From contig BTPG01000004.1 in NCBI GenBank assembly GCA_036245525.1, positions 157,132,158-157,196,157 on the forward strand: a stretch of DNA of 64,000 nucleotides. Direction: 5' to 3'. A program made the position numbers and the translations under genes. This DNA is from Semisulcospira habei. Taxonomy: Eukaryota; Mollusca; Gastropoda; Semisulcospiridae. The first letter of the stretch is position 1. Each line of letters opens with the position of its first letter. This document shows positions 9,571 through 19,470 of this stretch, piece after piece. The notes under the pieces are model-generated. The model was not told the DNA's origin. It was given only the letters and a program-made list of their open reading frames with translations, and did no database searches.

Positions 9571-10323
9571 TTATTACCAAGGAGCACTAAATGACCGTAT
9601 GAGTTTTGAACTAATGTTTAATGACTACTCCAAAGTTATCAAATCAACGGATCTCAATGCATCATACAAGATCTCTAACATTTCATTGGAATATGAAATT
9701 GTTACACATACTCATTTAGCTACTCTCATAAAAAATCAGTACCAGTCAAGACTGTCAATTTATTATGACCGTGTGATAAGACACAGTTTAATTAATAAAA
9801 ACAAAAGCGATCCAATGTGGAACATCAACTTGAACACACCTGCTAGGTCACTGAAAGGTAGTCTTATGTTATTTGTTGAACCAGCGGCTCCATATCAATG
9901 AGATTCAGAAAAATTCTATAATCCGAAAATTACACATTTATCCTGTACAATCAAAGGACGACCAAATCAAGTGTATGCGTCGGGAATGATGGGATATCAG
10001 CATTATGACGAGATCACAAAGTATTTTGCTGGGGGGAGAATTAGAGATAAATCGGCTAACATAGCATTGAGGATCTGCATCTGTATGATGTAAGAATCAG
10101 TGAATACCTGACAAACAAGTACGCACTGTGGCTAGATCTGCATTCTATGGAAGATGATTTTCTTCATGGGTCTGGCCATACTATCGAAAACGGCAGTGAC
10201 GGGATTACAATTCAAATACAGAAAAAGACTGAAAACGTCGAAGCAATAAATATATATTTGTATCTGATTTATGACGCACAACTCAATATTTCTGAGAGCA
10301 GGCTAAGTGCTCACATATATTAA

Positions 10324-11062
10324 AACATCACTTAGCTTCGTTTGGTTTTAATCCTTCACAGCCCATTTTGAAACAGAAATGCACCAAATCACAATAAAAT
10401 CCGAACGTGTTAGCGGGCATGTCACGCTTGTGCTCTTAAACTCAGACTAAACTGAAAATAAAAGGCCTATTGTACAAACCGTTTCACTACCAATGTCAAC
10501 CTTCCTGGTTATGAAAGGACGCATAAACGCACTCACCCACACCGAGCATGTGTTATAATGACTACGCAAAAGCTTTGGCATAAAAGGTCTATTGTTCAGG
10601 GTCGTCCCCACTGAGGCAATAAACAGGAAACCGTTTCACTACCAATTTCAAGCACAACTTCCTGGTTATGAAAGGGACGCAAAAACTGACCCACACAGAG
10701 CATGTGTTATATAATGACTACGCAAAAGCTTGGGCATAAAAGGCCTATTGTTTAGGGTCGTCCCACTGCCGCACGTAACACAGATCCGGTTTCAAACTAA
10801 CCACTCACACCCAATTTTCTCCTCGCGCGAGTTGGTGATCTAAAAACACTCGTAAAACAGGGTGGGTGTATAGTGACTTGAATCACTGAGGTCTCTCACT
10901 GGGAGTAGAGTTATGGGTTTTGTCTTTTATTTTTATTGCTTCCCAGCAGTCACGATGTGCTGATGAGTGTAGTGAAAACGTTTTCTTCACACAGACGTCG
11001 AAAGAAAAATCCTTTTTTCTCCACACAAACTCCTCACTTGGCGAGTTTTATTTTATTTAGGA
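10324..11062. repeat. Noncoding region with ~157-bp tandem repeat (about 10459-10770)
   Basis: The segments beginning AAAAGGCCTATTGT (10461), AAAAGGTCTATTGT (10580) and AAAAGGCCTATTGT (10737) repeat CCGTTTCACTACCAAT, TTCCTGGTTATGAAAGG, GAGCATGTGTTAT and GACTACGCAAAAGCTT. This gives about 2.3 imperfect units, the first shortened. The rest (10771-11062) is AT-rich with no gene I can support. Confidence 0.7.
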
Positions 11063-11751
11063 AAGATTGTCACGTAACGGATGTGACATGTTGTTTTATT
11101 TTTTCGCCAAGTCGTTTTTTTGTTAATAAATGTAGATCGCCGACTTCTGTAAATAGCCTTAGTTTAGGGAAGTTAATAAATGTAGTGTGAGCGTAATCGT
11201 AAAGCCCGTGCAGCAAGCTTAACAGTGAGCGAGTACAGCGGTTGCACGCTTTCGCCGGGTAGCTTTAACCGAACAGTGTTCAGAGTAAAGTTAAACTGCA
11301 AGGTAGCAGAGAGATATTAGTCAGTCAGCGGAGTTAGCTAGCGAAGTGAGAGTCTGGGTCAGGGTGCGGCCTCGTTTGGAGCCCTTGACAAGCTGTGTGA
11401 GGGTTGCGTTACCCTCCCTGCAAGACCACGGCCAGTGTTCCTGGGTGTGGGTGTCCAAGAGACTATAGCGACCACGGCTGCTACTCAACAGAAGACCCCT
11501 CCGGTTCGTCTTCGTCTTGTTTGTCTCGTCCTGCCGGAGGACTCACCAGTGACAGGTAAATACTCATGCCATTTTCTCAGTTAGCTGCTGTGCTCTCGGG
11601 TGTGTGAATGTGTACATAGGTTCGGAAGGGTATGTTCGTCTAGTTTTTTTAGTGATGTTTTAATCAAGTCTTTAACCATGTTTTTTAGGTTGGGTTGTAA
11701 TGTGGTGGGTGTCGGATTTAGTTGTTTATGTCGGCTGTCGCCGAGTGAGTA

Positions 11752-11760
11752 TATTTAAAG
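11752..11760 (+). promoter_or_regulatory. TATA-like box in LTR
   Basis: TATTTAAAG, repeated at 18454-18462 in the right LTR. It lies about 870 bp upstream of the AATAAA, which would imply a long R region, so the real start site may be elsewhere. Confidence 0.3.
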
Positions 11761-12430
11761 GGCCATGTTGTAAAATGAATTAAAGTGGGTATCCTTTCAA
11801 ATATATTTGTATTAAGTCCTAGATGCAATGTAATAAGATTGTCACGTTGGGTGGTTGCTGGTGATTATTTCATATCGTTGTATGTACATGTGGATATTTT
11901 GATAATGTTGGTTTTAGCAGTGGCAATGTTATTATACAAAAGTGGTTGTGCTAGCTTAATGTTAGTGTAATGGAGTAGTGCAGACCTGGTGAATGTTGAA
12001 TGTACATAGGAAGCTTTCATATCCATGATTGTATATTTAATATGGCCAAGGCGGGTATTAGGGTGAGTGGTTTGTGAGTAGGTGCGTGTCAAATAGGCCA
12101 GAATTAACTGTGTTGGCACTTTGACTGACAATGCGCCCTTTTCCAGTGCACTGGCTTCGAAGATTTCGTCGTTCTTCGATCTCTCCATCATCCACGACCA
12201 ACGGTGACGCATCATCTGGAGTCGGAACGCCTTCGCTAGCCGGTCCTGTTGGACAAGTACGTTGGCTACAGCAGGCTGATTCTACGTTCTGCGCGTCGGT
12301 CACAGGCGTGCGTGGGCAAGCGCGGCTACGGTGCTCTGCGGTGTAGGGGTAGTACTCTGACGTTACGAGCCACCCTGTCTAGTGTGGGACAGAGGACACT
12401 GTACAGAGACAAAGTTACCCGCCTTGTATA

Positions 12431-12516
12431 GCCGTTAGTCATTTTCACCTGTTAGTCATTTTCGTCTGTTAGTCATTTTCACCTGTTAGTCATTTTCACT
12501 TGTTAGTCATTTTTTA
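12431..12516 (+). repeat. Five-copy ~17-bp tandem repeat inside LTR
   Basis: The unit GTTAGTCATTTTCACCT is repeated five times with small changes, and again in the other LTR at about 19151-19236. Confidence 0.85.
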
Positions 12517-12622
12517 TATGTTAATCTTTTTTAAGTGTTAATACGTTATGAGTGCATGCGTGGGTATGTGTGAGTGTGTGGGGCGTTAGTGGGTTGGGGT
12601 GGGGGTTAGAGTAAGAGTAGGT

Positions 12623-12628
12623 AATAAA
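12623..12628 (+). terminator. LTR polyadenylation signal
   Basis: AATAAA followed by GT-rich sequence (GTTTGTTGTTT). The right LTR has the same signal at 19342-19347, which would terminate the genomic transcript. Confidence 0.6.
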
Positions 12629-12750
12629 GGATTTGTTTGTTGTTTATCACTGGCGTTGTGTGGTTTATTTAGAGTGGGTGGGCTTCTCGAGCGATTAGCG
12701 CTTACATTGTCCACGGCGCCCTGACCCCGTCAGGCGTGTCGTGACATATT

Positions 12751-12768
12751 TGGTGGCAGCGGTGGGAT
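12751..12768 (+). other. Primer-binding site, tRNA-Leu type
   Basis: TGGTGGCAGCGGTGGGAT starts four bases after the 5' LTR. It is the complement of a tRNA 3' end ATCCCACCGCTGCCA plus CCA, which matches tRNA-Leu from memory. Confidence 0.7.
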
Positions 12769-13116
12769 AAGGATTAGGGGGAGGTAACAGGTTAGGTGGA
12801 TTAGGGTTTTCGTGTGCGCCAGTGATCGTTTGTTCGTGTTGTGGTACGAGTAAGATTTAGCGGGCGGTTGGCGGGAGTGGGGGCGTATTGCGCCAGGGGC
12901 CACGGCCAGAGAGTGCAGTGCGCATAAACGGGGGGTGGCATGAGTGGTTGCCTCTCATTACTCAGGTACCGAGTGGTGAGGACCCTTCGGCTCTTGTCAC
13001 TGTCTAGCCCTTATTCGTTGTTTGTATTCTGTGTATTTATTTGTTTTGTTTTTTCTTTGTCAGGGGTCCTGCTGGGGAGCAGTTGTCGTCGCTGCCTCCG
13101 TGACACCCACATCAGG

Positions 13117-13872
13117 ATGCCCCCTAAACGGGAGACCAGGGCCACCCGTGCCACGTCGGGGCACGACCCTGAGTCCGAGGGTGGTGGTGCAGGGGATGAG
13201 GGTCCAGGAGAGAGAGGAGCCACTTTGGCCACTCCCTCTCGGAAGGAAACGGTGGTGAGTACCCTTACCCGTACTCTCACTGCAGCAGGACTGACACCCA
13301 GTAGGGATCAGGAAAGTAAAGAGGGGTTAGGGGTGATAGTAAACCCATATGAGCAGTATAAAGTGCTAGGAGAGGGCCTAGGACTTAGTGGGGGAGCTCT
13401 AACCCAGTTCATCCTGTCCGAAGTTAGGAGAGAGGAAGAAAAACGGGAACGTGACCTAGAGCGTAGGGCGTTAGAGAGGCAGCTCCAGATGGACCGTGAG
13501 GCGGTAGAGAGACGGCTCCAGATGGACCGTGAGGCGGCTGAGCGGGCTAGGCGGGATGACTTAGCATTAACCGAACGTAAGCTAGCTGCCGCGGAACAAG
13601 CACGGAAAGAAGAGCTAGCTGCCGCGGAACAAGCACGGAAAGAAGAGCTCGTCGCGGCCGAAACGCGGCTTAGATTACAGTTAGCAGCATCAGAAAAGAA
13701 GTCAGTTACGGAGTCTAGTCAGCATTACTCGCTCAAGATGCGTCCGTTAGAGGATAAGGAAGATGTGGAATCTTACCTTCAGCTCTTTGAGAGAGTAGCC
13801 GAAACCCAGGGGTGGCCGAAAGAGGTATGGGGGGATCAGGTTAGCACCTCTATTGCAGGGGGAGGCCCGTGA
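13117..13872 (+). CDS. gag: Gag, N-terminal part (frameshifted after ~250 residues)
   Basis: I choose the ATG at 13117 (MPPKRETRATRATSG). An earlier in-frame ATG at 12940 adds a hydrophobic leader that looks like 5' UTR. A basic/acidic head is followed by a long Glu/Arg/Ala-rich coiled-coil stretch with internal repeats (LQMDREAVER/LQMDREAAER and AAAEQARKEEL twice), then the start of a capsid domain (LFERVAETQGWPKEVWG). The frame is lost between about 13840 and 13858, where coding moves to the next frame. The real C-terminus is therefore not the stop at 13872. Confidence 0.85.
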   Translation: MPPKRETRATRATSGHDPESEGGGAGDEGPGERGATLATPSRKETVVSTLTRTLTAAGLTPSRDQESKEGLGVIVNPYEQYKVLGEGLGLSGGALTQFILSEVRREEEKRERDLERRALERQLQMDREAVERRLQMDREAAERARRDDLALTERKLAAAEQARKEELAAAEQARKEELVAAETRLRLQLAASEKKSVTESSQHYSLKMRPLEDKEDVESYLQLFERVAETQGWPKEVWGDQVSTSIAGGGP

Positions 13873-15170
13873 TGCATACCTTAGGCTGACCGTAGAGCAA
13901 GGGAAAGATTTTGAGGTGGTGAGGGAGACCTTACTGAGAAGATTTAGGCGTGACGCTGAATATTACAGACGTCAGTTTCGCGAAGCCAGAAAGGAAGGTC
14001 CCGAAACGTTTCCCCAGTTGTTCGTTAGGTTAAAGACCTCAGTCAAGCGTTGGTTCACTTTAGCCCATAAGAGCATAGAGGACGTAGAACAAGTGCTAAA
14101 CATGTTTCTGTCTGAGCAACTTTATGCTATGATGAATGCAGACCTTGAAATGTTCGTTAGGGAAAAACGTCCTAGGAATGGTGAAGAGGCCGCGGAGCTA
14201 GCACAGCTCCATATCGACACCAAACGGGCAGTCTCGCGTCCATTGGGTGGGGGGCCGATTCGTCCGCCGTTCAAGAAGGACAAAGGGTCGAATAAACCCC
14301 CCGAGGCCAAAGCAAAACATAGGGCAGAACCAGCTAGTTCAGGCAGGGGGACTGGTGAACGGCTGTGTTTTAAGTGTAACAAACCAGGGCACTTAGCAAG
14401 GAACTGTCAGAGTAAGGCGTCAGTTAACCAAGTCACCATTGCCCCTGAGACAGTAGCCGTAATGACAGAGCCTGTGACCGTAGGGATGCGGACGATCCGG
14501 CCCTACGACCCGTGGAGTAAGGGATTAGCCAAGGGAAAGGAAGTTCGTATCATGCGTGATACCGGCGCGGATATGAGTGCGATCGCCGCCAAGTGGATAG
14601 AACCCAGGGATCTTACAGGTCGGTTCATCGACGTCAATCCCGTCGACCATACTAAGTCCGATAAGTATCCGACTGCATGGGTTGAAATCGATTCCCCATT
14701 CGTGCGAGGGACGATCGAACTTATCGTAATGGAGCGCATGGGACCGGACGTAATCCTAGGGAACTGGGTGACTTTTTCAGATGGGAAACGTAGTCCCGTA
14801 TCCATCGATGCCAGTGAGTGTGCTATGGCAGCAGCGGTCCAAACTCGAGCTCAGGTTCAGAGGGAGAAGGAGGGAGAGAGCGCGCTTAAAGTCGTTAAGC
14901 AGGCCGATCTCAATGTGACTACTGCCCAACTGATAGAGTGGCAAAACCAGGACGAAACTCTAGCTCGCGCTAGGAAGTTGGCCGAAGAGGGCCGACCAAT
15001 TCCGTCAGGGAAGAGTCTGATAGAATTTTGCAGGAGGAAGGGAATTCTGTATCGGGTCTATAGCAAAGGAGGCAGCCAAATGTCCCAGTTAGTCGTCCCG
15101 AAGCCTTTGAGGGAGACTGTAATGCGTTTAGCGCATGACCCACCGATGGGGGGGGGGGGGGGGGGGGGGG
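13853..15170 (+). CDS. gag-pol: Gag C-terminus, protease and integrase zinc-binding N-terminus
   Basis: Capsid sequence resumes with GEARDAYLRLTVEQGKDF. It is followed by a knuckle (CFKCNKPGHLARNC, about 14366-14407) typical of nucleocapsid, then an aspartic protease with the active site DTGA near 14559 and a downstream VILGNW flap/hydrophobic element. The segment then enters the linker and the first half of the integrase HHCC domain (LVVPKPLRETVMRLAHDPP). It runs into a tract of 23 G at 15148-15170, after which this frame is wrong. Beyond the tract, coding continues in the frame of the next entry. No stop separates Gag from protease, so they would be made as one polyprotein. Confidence 0.85.
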
Positions 15171-17693
15171 CATTTGGGAGGCAAGAGAACCCGGGAACGC
15201 ATTTGGGGTACTTTTTATTGGCCGGGGCTGTGTGCTCAAGTTCGCAGGTACTGTGAGTCGTGCGAACAATGTCAGAAAGTAGTACCAAGAGGGAGAGTAC
15301 CACGAGTTCCTATGCAACAGCTTCCGCTAGTAGAAGAACCATTTCAGAGAGTAGCGGTAGACATTGTGGGGCCTATTGCTCCAGCTTCCGACAGAGGAAA
15401 CCGGTTCATTCTCGTGACCGTCGATTACGCCACTCGATACCCCGAGGCAGTACCTTTAAAGGGGATCGAAGCAGAAAGGGTCGCTGAGGCATTGTTAGAA
15501 ATCTGGTCTAGGGTGGGGATTCCGAGGGAGGTACTCACCGACCAAGGGTCCCAGTTCACTTCACAAGTGATGTCTGAAGTCAACCGTTTGCTGTGCATCC
15601 AAGGCAAGTGTACTACTCCTTACCATCCGCAGGCAAATGGCCTAGTAGAACGTTTCAACGGTACCTTGGTGTCCATGTTGAAGAAGTTAGCTAGCGAGCA
15701 ACCTCGATGTTGGGACAGATACATTCCCTCATTGCTGTTTGCGTACAGGGAGGTTCCTCAGGAATCGACGGGGTTCGCGCCGTTCGAGTTATTGTACGGC
15801 AAGACTGTAAGGGGGCCCATGTCAGTTCTACGGGATCTGTGGACGAAAGAGCAGATGGGAGAAGAGGTGAGAGATGCAAGCCAGTACGTAGTAGATTTAC
15901 GGAATCGCATTGAAGAGACGTGCAGGTTAGCGCAACAGAATTTGAAGCTAGCTTCGAAAAAGCAGAAACAGCACTTTGACCGCAGAGCCAAACCACGCAG
16001 TTTTAATGCAGGAGACAAGGTTTTGTTGTTACTTCCAGTTAAACACAACAAGCTGGAGATGGCTTGGCAGGGACCATTTGAAGTTCTAGAGAGAGTCGGA
16101 GAGTGTGACTACAGGGTACGGGTGGGCAGTAAAAGTAAACTGTACCATGCAAATCTGTTGAAAAAGTTCCAAGAACGAGTGTCAGTAGCTACAGTAGTGA
16201 TAGATGAGGAGGACGAAGATGAGGGGGGAGAGGCATTCAGGGCGGTAAAGGAAGTACCTACCATTCCTTTAGTAGCGTCTGAAGGACCCTCTGACATCCA
16301 TCTTGATCCTAACTGTCCAGAGATCCATTCTAGTATAGAAGCTCTGACTGTCCAGTTTAAGGATATTTTGACAGATTATCCGTTGAGGACGACACTAGAC
16401 TCGTGTGAAATCCACTTGACTGATGAAGTGCCGGTGAGAACGAAGCAATATCCTCTACCTCATTCTCAGCTAGAGGTAGTGAAAGCCGAAGTAGATGCTA
16501 TGCTAGAGATGGGAGTAATCGAGAGAGCCAATTCCCCATACAACTCACCGATCGTCTTGGTGAAGAAGAAAGATGGCACTGTTAGGTTTTGCGTGGACTT
16601 TAGAAAACTGAACCAAAAGGTCGTGTTCGATGCGGAGCCAATGCCTGACGTGGAATACCTATTTTCCTTACTGTCCAAGGCTAAGTACTTGAGTAAGTTA
16701 GACCTAGCTAAAGGCTACTGGCAGGTACCCATGTTAGAGAGTGACAAACCGAAAACTGCCTTCACCACACCAGCAGGGCAATTTCAGTGGAAGGTAATGC
16801 CTTTCGGGTTAAAGACGGCAGGGGCAATCTTTTCTCGAATGATGAGGAGGTTACTAGAACCTTTGCGATTGACAGAAGTTAGCAATTTCATGGACGATAT
16901 CATGATTGCTTCCTCCACTAAAGAACGTCACTTACAATGTATGGCCCAGCTCTTTTGTAGGTTACGAGAGGTCCAGTTGGCGGCCAGACCTACTAAGTGT
17001 TACTTGGGGTTCAAGCAGTTGGAATATCTGGGGCATACAGTGGGTAACGGTCAGATAAAACCAGAGGGAGACAAGATGCAGCGGATAAAAGACGCGCCGC
17101 GACCACAAACAAAGAAACAAGTCAGATCGTTTCTTGGGTTGGCAAATTATTACCGCCGGTTCGTTCCTAACTTTGCGGCCATAGCAGCCCCACTAATCGA
17201 CCTGACCAAGGGAGGGAAAACTGGACAGATCGGTTGGAACGATGCATGTGAGACAGCATTTGAGACGCTGAAGGCGCGACTGTGTTCAGGTCCTGTGTGC
17301 TCATTGCCAGACTTCGATCGTCTCTTCGTGTTGCAGACAGATGCGTCCGAAGGGGGGGTAGGGGCCGTATTATGTCAGGACCATGGTAGCGGTTTACAGC
17401 CTGTCGCATGCGCGAGCAAGAAACTATCCAAAGCAGAGCGTAACTACTCCACCATCGAAAAGGAGTGTCTTGCAATCGTGTGGGGAATTCAAAAATTCCG
17501 TCAGTATCTGTATGGTAGGACATTCGTCGTACAGACCGACCATAGACCATTGCAGTACTTGCAACAAGCTAAATCCACAAACAGTCGACTGATGAGGTGG
17601 GCTTTGCAGTTGCAGCCATTTTCCATTAGAGTAGAAAGCATAGCCGGTAAAGTAAATGTTCCTGCTGACTTTTTGAGTAGGTCAGGGTGGTAG
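15171..17693 (+). CDS. pol: Pol: integrase core, then reverse transcriptase and RNase H
   Basis: Starts just after the G tract with HLGGKRTRERIW and completes the zinc-binding domain (YCESCEQC). The integrase core has VDIVGP, TDQGSQF and GLVERFNG (D,D-35-E). A GPY/F-like module follows (WQGPFEVLERVGECDYRV). Reverse transcriptase then follows in the same frame: SPIVLVKKKDG, FCVDFRKLN, LDLAKGYWQVPM, catalytic FMDD (near 16892) and FLGLANYYRRFV. RNase H closes it (QTDASEGGVGAVL, EKECLAIVWGI, QTDHRPLQYL) and it ends ADFLSRSGW. The 841 codons after the tract contain no stop, so the order INT-RT-RH is directly visible. No envelope gene follows; only about 60 bp separate the stop from the purine tract. 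Confidence 0.93.
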   Translation, partial: HLGGKRTRERIWGTFYWPGLCAQVRRYCESCEQCQKVVPRGRVPRVPMQQLPLVEEPFQRVAVDIVGPIAPASDRGNRFILVTVDYATRYPEAVPLKGIEAERVAEALLEIWSRVGIPREVLTDQGSQFTSQVMSEVNRLLCIQGKCTTPYHPQANGLVERFNGTLVSMLKKLASEQPRCWDRYIPSLLFAYREVPQESTGFAPFELLYGKTVRGPMSVLRDLWTKEQMGEEVRDASQYVVDLRNRIEETCRLAQQNLKLASKKQKQHFDRRAKPRSFNAGDKVLLLLPVKHNKLEMAWQGPFEVLERVGECDYRVRVGSKSKLYHANLLKKFQERVSVATVVIDEEDEDEGGEAFRAVKEVPTIPLVASEGPSDIHLDPNCPEIHSSIEALTVQFKDILTDYPLRTTLDSCEIHLTDEVPVRTKQYPLPHSQLEVVKAEVDAMLEMGVIERANSPYNSPIVLVKKKDGTVRFCVDFRKLNQKVVFDAEPMPDVEYLFSLLSKAKYLSKLDLAKGYWQVPMLESDKPKTAFTTPAGQFQWKVMPFGLKTAGAIFSRMMRRLLEPLRLTEVSNFMDDIMIASSTKERHLQCMAQLFCRLREVQLAARPTKCYLGFKQLEYLGHTVGNGQIKPEGDKMQRIKDAPRPQTKKQVRSFLGLANYYRRFVPNFAAIAAPLIDLTKGGKTGQIGWNDACETAFETLKARLCSGPVCSLPDFDRLFVLQTDASEGGVGAVLCQDHGSGLQPVACASKKLSKAERNYSTIEKECLAIVWGIQKFRQYLYGRTFVVQTDHRPLQYLQQAKSTNSRLMRWALQLQPFSIRVESIAGKVNVPADFLSRSGW

Positions 17694-17756
17694 AAACCGC
17701 AAATGTGGAAGCAGTAATGGGACAGTCATATAGTAATCAAACCCGGGTGTTTGATC

Positions 17757-17769
17757 TGGGAGGGGGGTA
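17757..17769 (+). other. Polypurine tract
   Basis: GGGAGGGGGG immediately upstream of the 3' LTR, the expected primer for plus-strand synthesis. Confidence 0.75.
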
Positions 17770-19465
17770 TGTCACGTAACGGATGTGACATGTTGTTTTA
17801 TTTTTTTCGCCAAGTCGTTTTTTTATTAATAAATGTAGATCGCCGACTTCTGTAAATAGCCTTAGTTTAGGGAAGTTAATAAATGTAGTGTGAGCGTAAT
17901 CGTAAAGCCCGTGCAGCAAGCTTAGCAGTGAGCGAGTACAGCGGTTGCACGCTTTCGCCGGGTAGCTTTAACCGAACAGTGTTCAGAGTAAAGTTAAACT
18001 GCAAGGTAGCAGAGAGATATTAGTCAGTCAGCGGAGTTAGCTAGCGAAGTGAGAGTCTGGGTCAGGGTGCGGCCTCGTTTGGAGCCCTTGACAAGCTGTG
18101 TGAGGGTTGCGTTACCCTCCCTGCAAGACCACGGCCAGTGTTCCTGGGTGTGGGTGTCCAAGAGACTATAGCGACCACGGCTGCTACTCAACAGAAGACC
18201 CCTCCGGTTCGTCTTCGTCTTGTTTGTCTCGTCCTGCCGGAGGACTCACCAGTGACAGGTAAATACTCATGCCATTTTCTCAGTTAGCTGCTGTGCTCTC
18301 GGGTGTGTGAATGTGTACATAGGTTCGGAGGGGTATGTTCGTCTAGTTTTTTAGTGATGTTTTAATCAAGTCTTTAACCATGTTTTTTAGGTTGGGTTGT
18401 AATGTGGTGGGTGTCGGATTTAGTTGTTTATGTCGGCTGTCGCCGAGTGAGTATATTTAAAGGGCCATGTTGTAAAATGAATTAAAGTGGGTATCCTTTC
18501 AAATATATTTGTATTAAGTCCTAGATGCAATGTAATAAGATTGTCACGTTGGGTGGTTGCTGGTGATGATTTCATATCGTTGTATGTACATGTGGATATT
18601 TTGATATTGTTGGTTTTAGCAGTGGCAATGTTATTATACAAAAGTGGTTGTGCTAGCTTAATGTTAGTGTAATGGAGTAGTGCAGACCTGGTGAATGTTG
18701 AATGTACATAGGAAGCTTTCATATCCATGATTGTATATTTAATATGGCCAAGGCGGGTATTAGGGTGAGACGAGACACAACTCACGTGGTTTGTGAGTAG
18801 GTGCGTGTCAAATAGGCCAGAATTAACTGTGTTGGCACTTTGACTGACAATGCGCCCTTTTCCAGTGCACTGGCTTCGAAGATTTCGTCGTTCTTCGATC
18901 TCTCCATCATCCACGACCAACGGTGACGCATCATCTGGAGTCGGAACGCCTTCGCTAGCCGGTCCTGTTGGACAAGTACGTTGGCTACAGCAGGCTGATT
19001 CTACGTTCTGCGCGTCGGTCACAGGCGTGCGTGGGCAAGCGCGGCTACGGTGCTCTGCGGTGTAGGGGTAGTACTCTGACGTTACGAGCCACCCTGTCTA
19101 GTGTGGGACAGAGGACACTGTACAGAGACAAAGTTACCCGCCTTGTATAGCCGTTAGTCATTTTCACCTGTTAGTCATTTTCGTCTGTTAGTCATTTTCA
19201 CCTGTTAGTCATTTTCACTTGTTAGTCATTTTTTATATGTTAATCTTTTTTAAGTGTTAATACGTTATGAGTGAATGCGTGGGTATGTGTGAGTGTGTGG
19301 GGCGTTAGTGGGTTGGGGTGGGGGTTAGAGTAAGAGTAGGTAATAAAGGATTTGTTTGTTGTTTATCACTGGCGTTGTGTGGTTTATTTAGAGTGGGTGG
19401 GCTTCTCGAGCGATTAGCGCTTACATTGTCCACGGCGCCCTGACCCCGTCAGGCGTGTCGTGACA
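17770..19465 (+). repeat. 3' LTR of the gmr1-like element
   Basis: 1696 bp and nearly identical to the 5' LTR. The main difference is a 17-bp insertion near 18767-18784 that creates a small inverted repeat (GTGAGACG...CTCAC). Confidence 0.93.
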
Positions 19466-19470
19466 AAGAT

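Larger units (their letters stand above)
213..10323. mobile_element. Relic of a capsid-type dsDNA element (adintovirus/Polinton-like), interrupted
   Basis: Three broken genes lie together: one plus-strand (213-1766), one minus-strand (1743-2961) and one plus-strand capsid-like gene (3002-3543, resuming 9583-10323). From memory these resemble a trio of uncharacterised proteins recurring in cnidarian and molluscan genomes, which I associate with Polinton/Maverick or adintovirus-type elements. No polymerase, integrase, protease or packaging ATPase is visible, so the element is incomplete or extends left of the window. A retroposon (556-1104) and a LINE (3544-9570) are nested in it. Confidence 0.5.
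3002..10323 (+). pseudogene. Major-capsid-like protein, split by a LINE, with a stop and a frameshift
   Basis: The start is the ATG at 3002 (MTQSYRSKLDPYRKL), giving 180 residues up to 3543. A LINE occupies 3544-9570. After the duplicated target (9571-9582) the same frame continues at 9583. It meets TGA at 9899-9901, stays recognisable, shifts frame near 10060-10080, and ends at TAA 10321-10323 (C-terminus ending SAHIY). Total coding is roughly 430 residues. Landmarks are VIVPGTARLAF, NLGRAIIKN, YGNRFCIPLEFE, MWNINLNTPARSLKG and LYLIYDAQLN. The beta-rich character and the gene trio suggest a double-jelly-roll-type major capsid protein of an adintovirus/Polinton-like element, but that rests on recalled resemblance. 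It could be another structural protein. Confidence 0.5.
11068..12746 (+). repeat. 5' LTR of the gmr1-like element
   Basis: 1679 bp, with terminal inverted bases TGTCACG...CGTGACA. It contains a TATA-like TATTTAAAG (11752-11760), a 17-bp tandem repeat (12431-12516) and a polyadenylation signal (12623-12628). Short ORFs inside it occur in both LTRs and show no recognisable domain. Confidence 0.93.
11068..19465 (+). mobile_element. Ty3/gypsy LTR retrotransposon with gmr1-like domain order
   Basis: Two LTRs (11068-12746 and 17770-19465) begin TGTCACG and end CGTGACA, and 5-bp AAGAT target duplications flank the element (11063-11067, 19466-19470). A PBS follows the left LTR and a purine tract precedes the right one. 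The internal region encodes Gag, protease, integrase, RT and RNase H in that order. Most Ty3/gypsy elements place integrase last; integrase before RT defines the gmr1 group. The LTRs are nearly identical by eye (a few substitutions, one 17-bp insertion), so insertion is recent. Two frameshifts make this copy defective as read. Confidence 0.93.

Noticed and set aside
11785..12431. Small proteins inside the LTR (also 18420-19150)
   Set aside because: They duplicate in both LTRs, overlap on opposite strands and show no domain, so they are noncoding LTR sequence.
11548..13070. Intron from LTR donor (CAG|GTAAAT) to a pre-gag acceptor
   Set aside because: The sites look plausible, but nothing else in the sequence supports splicing there and it would remove the PBS region.
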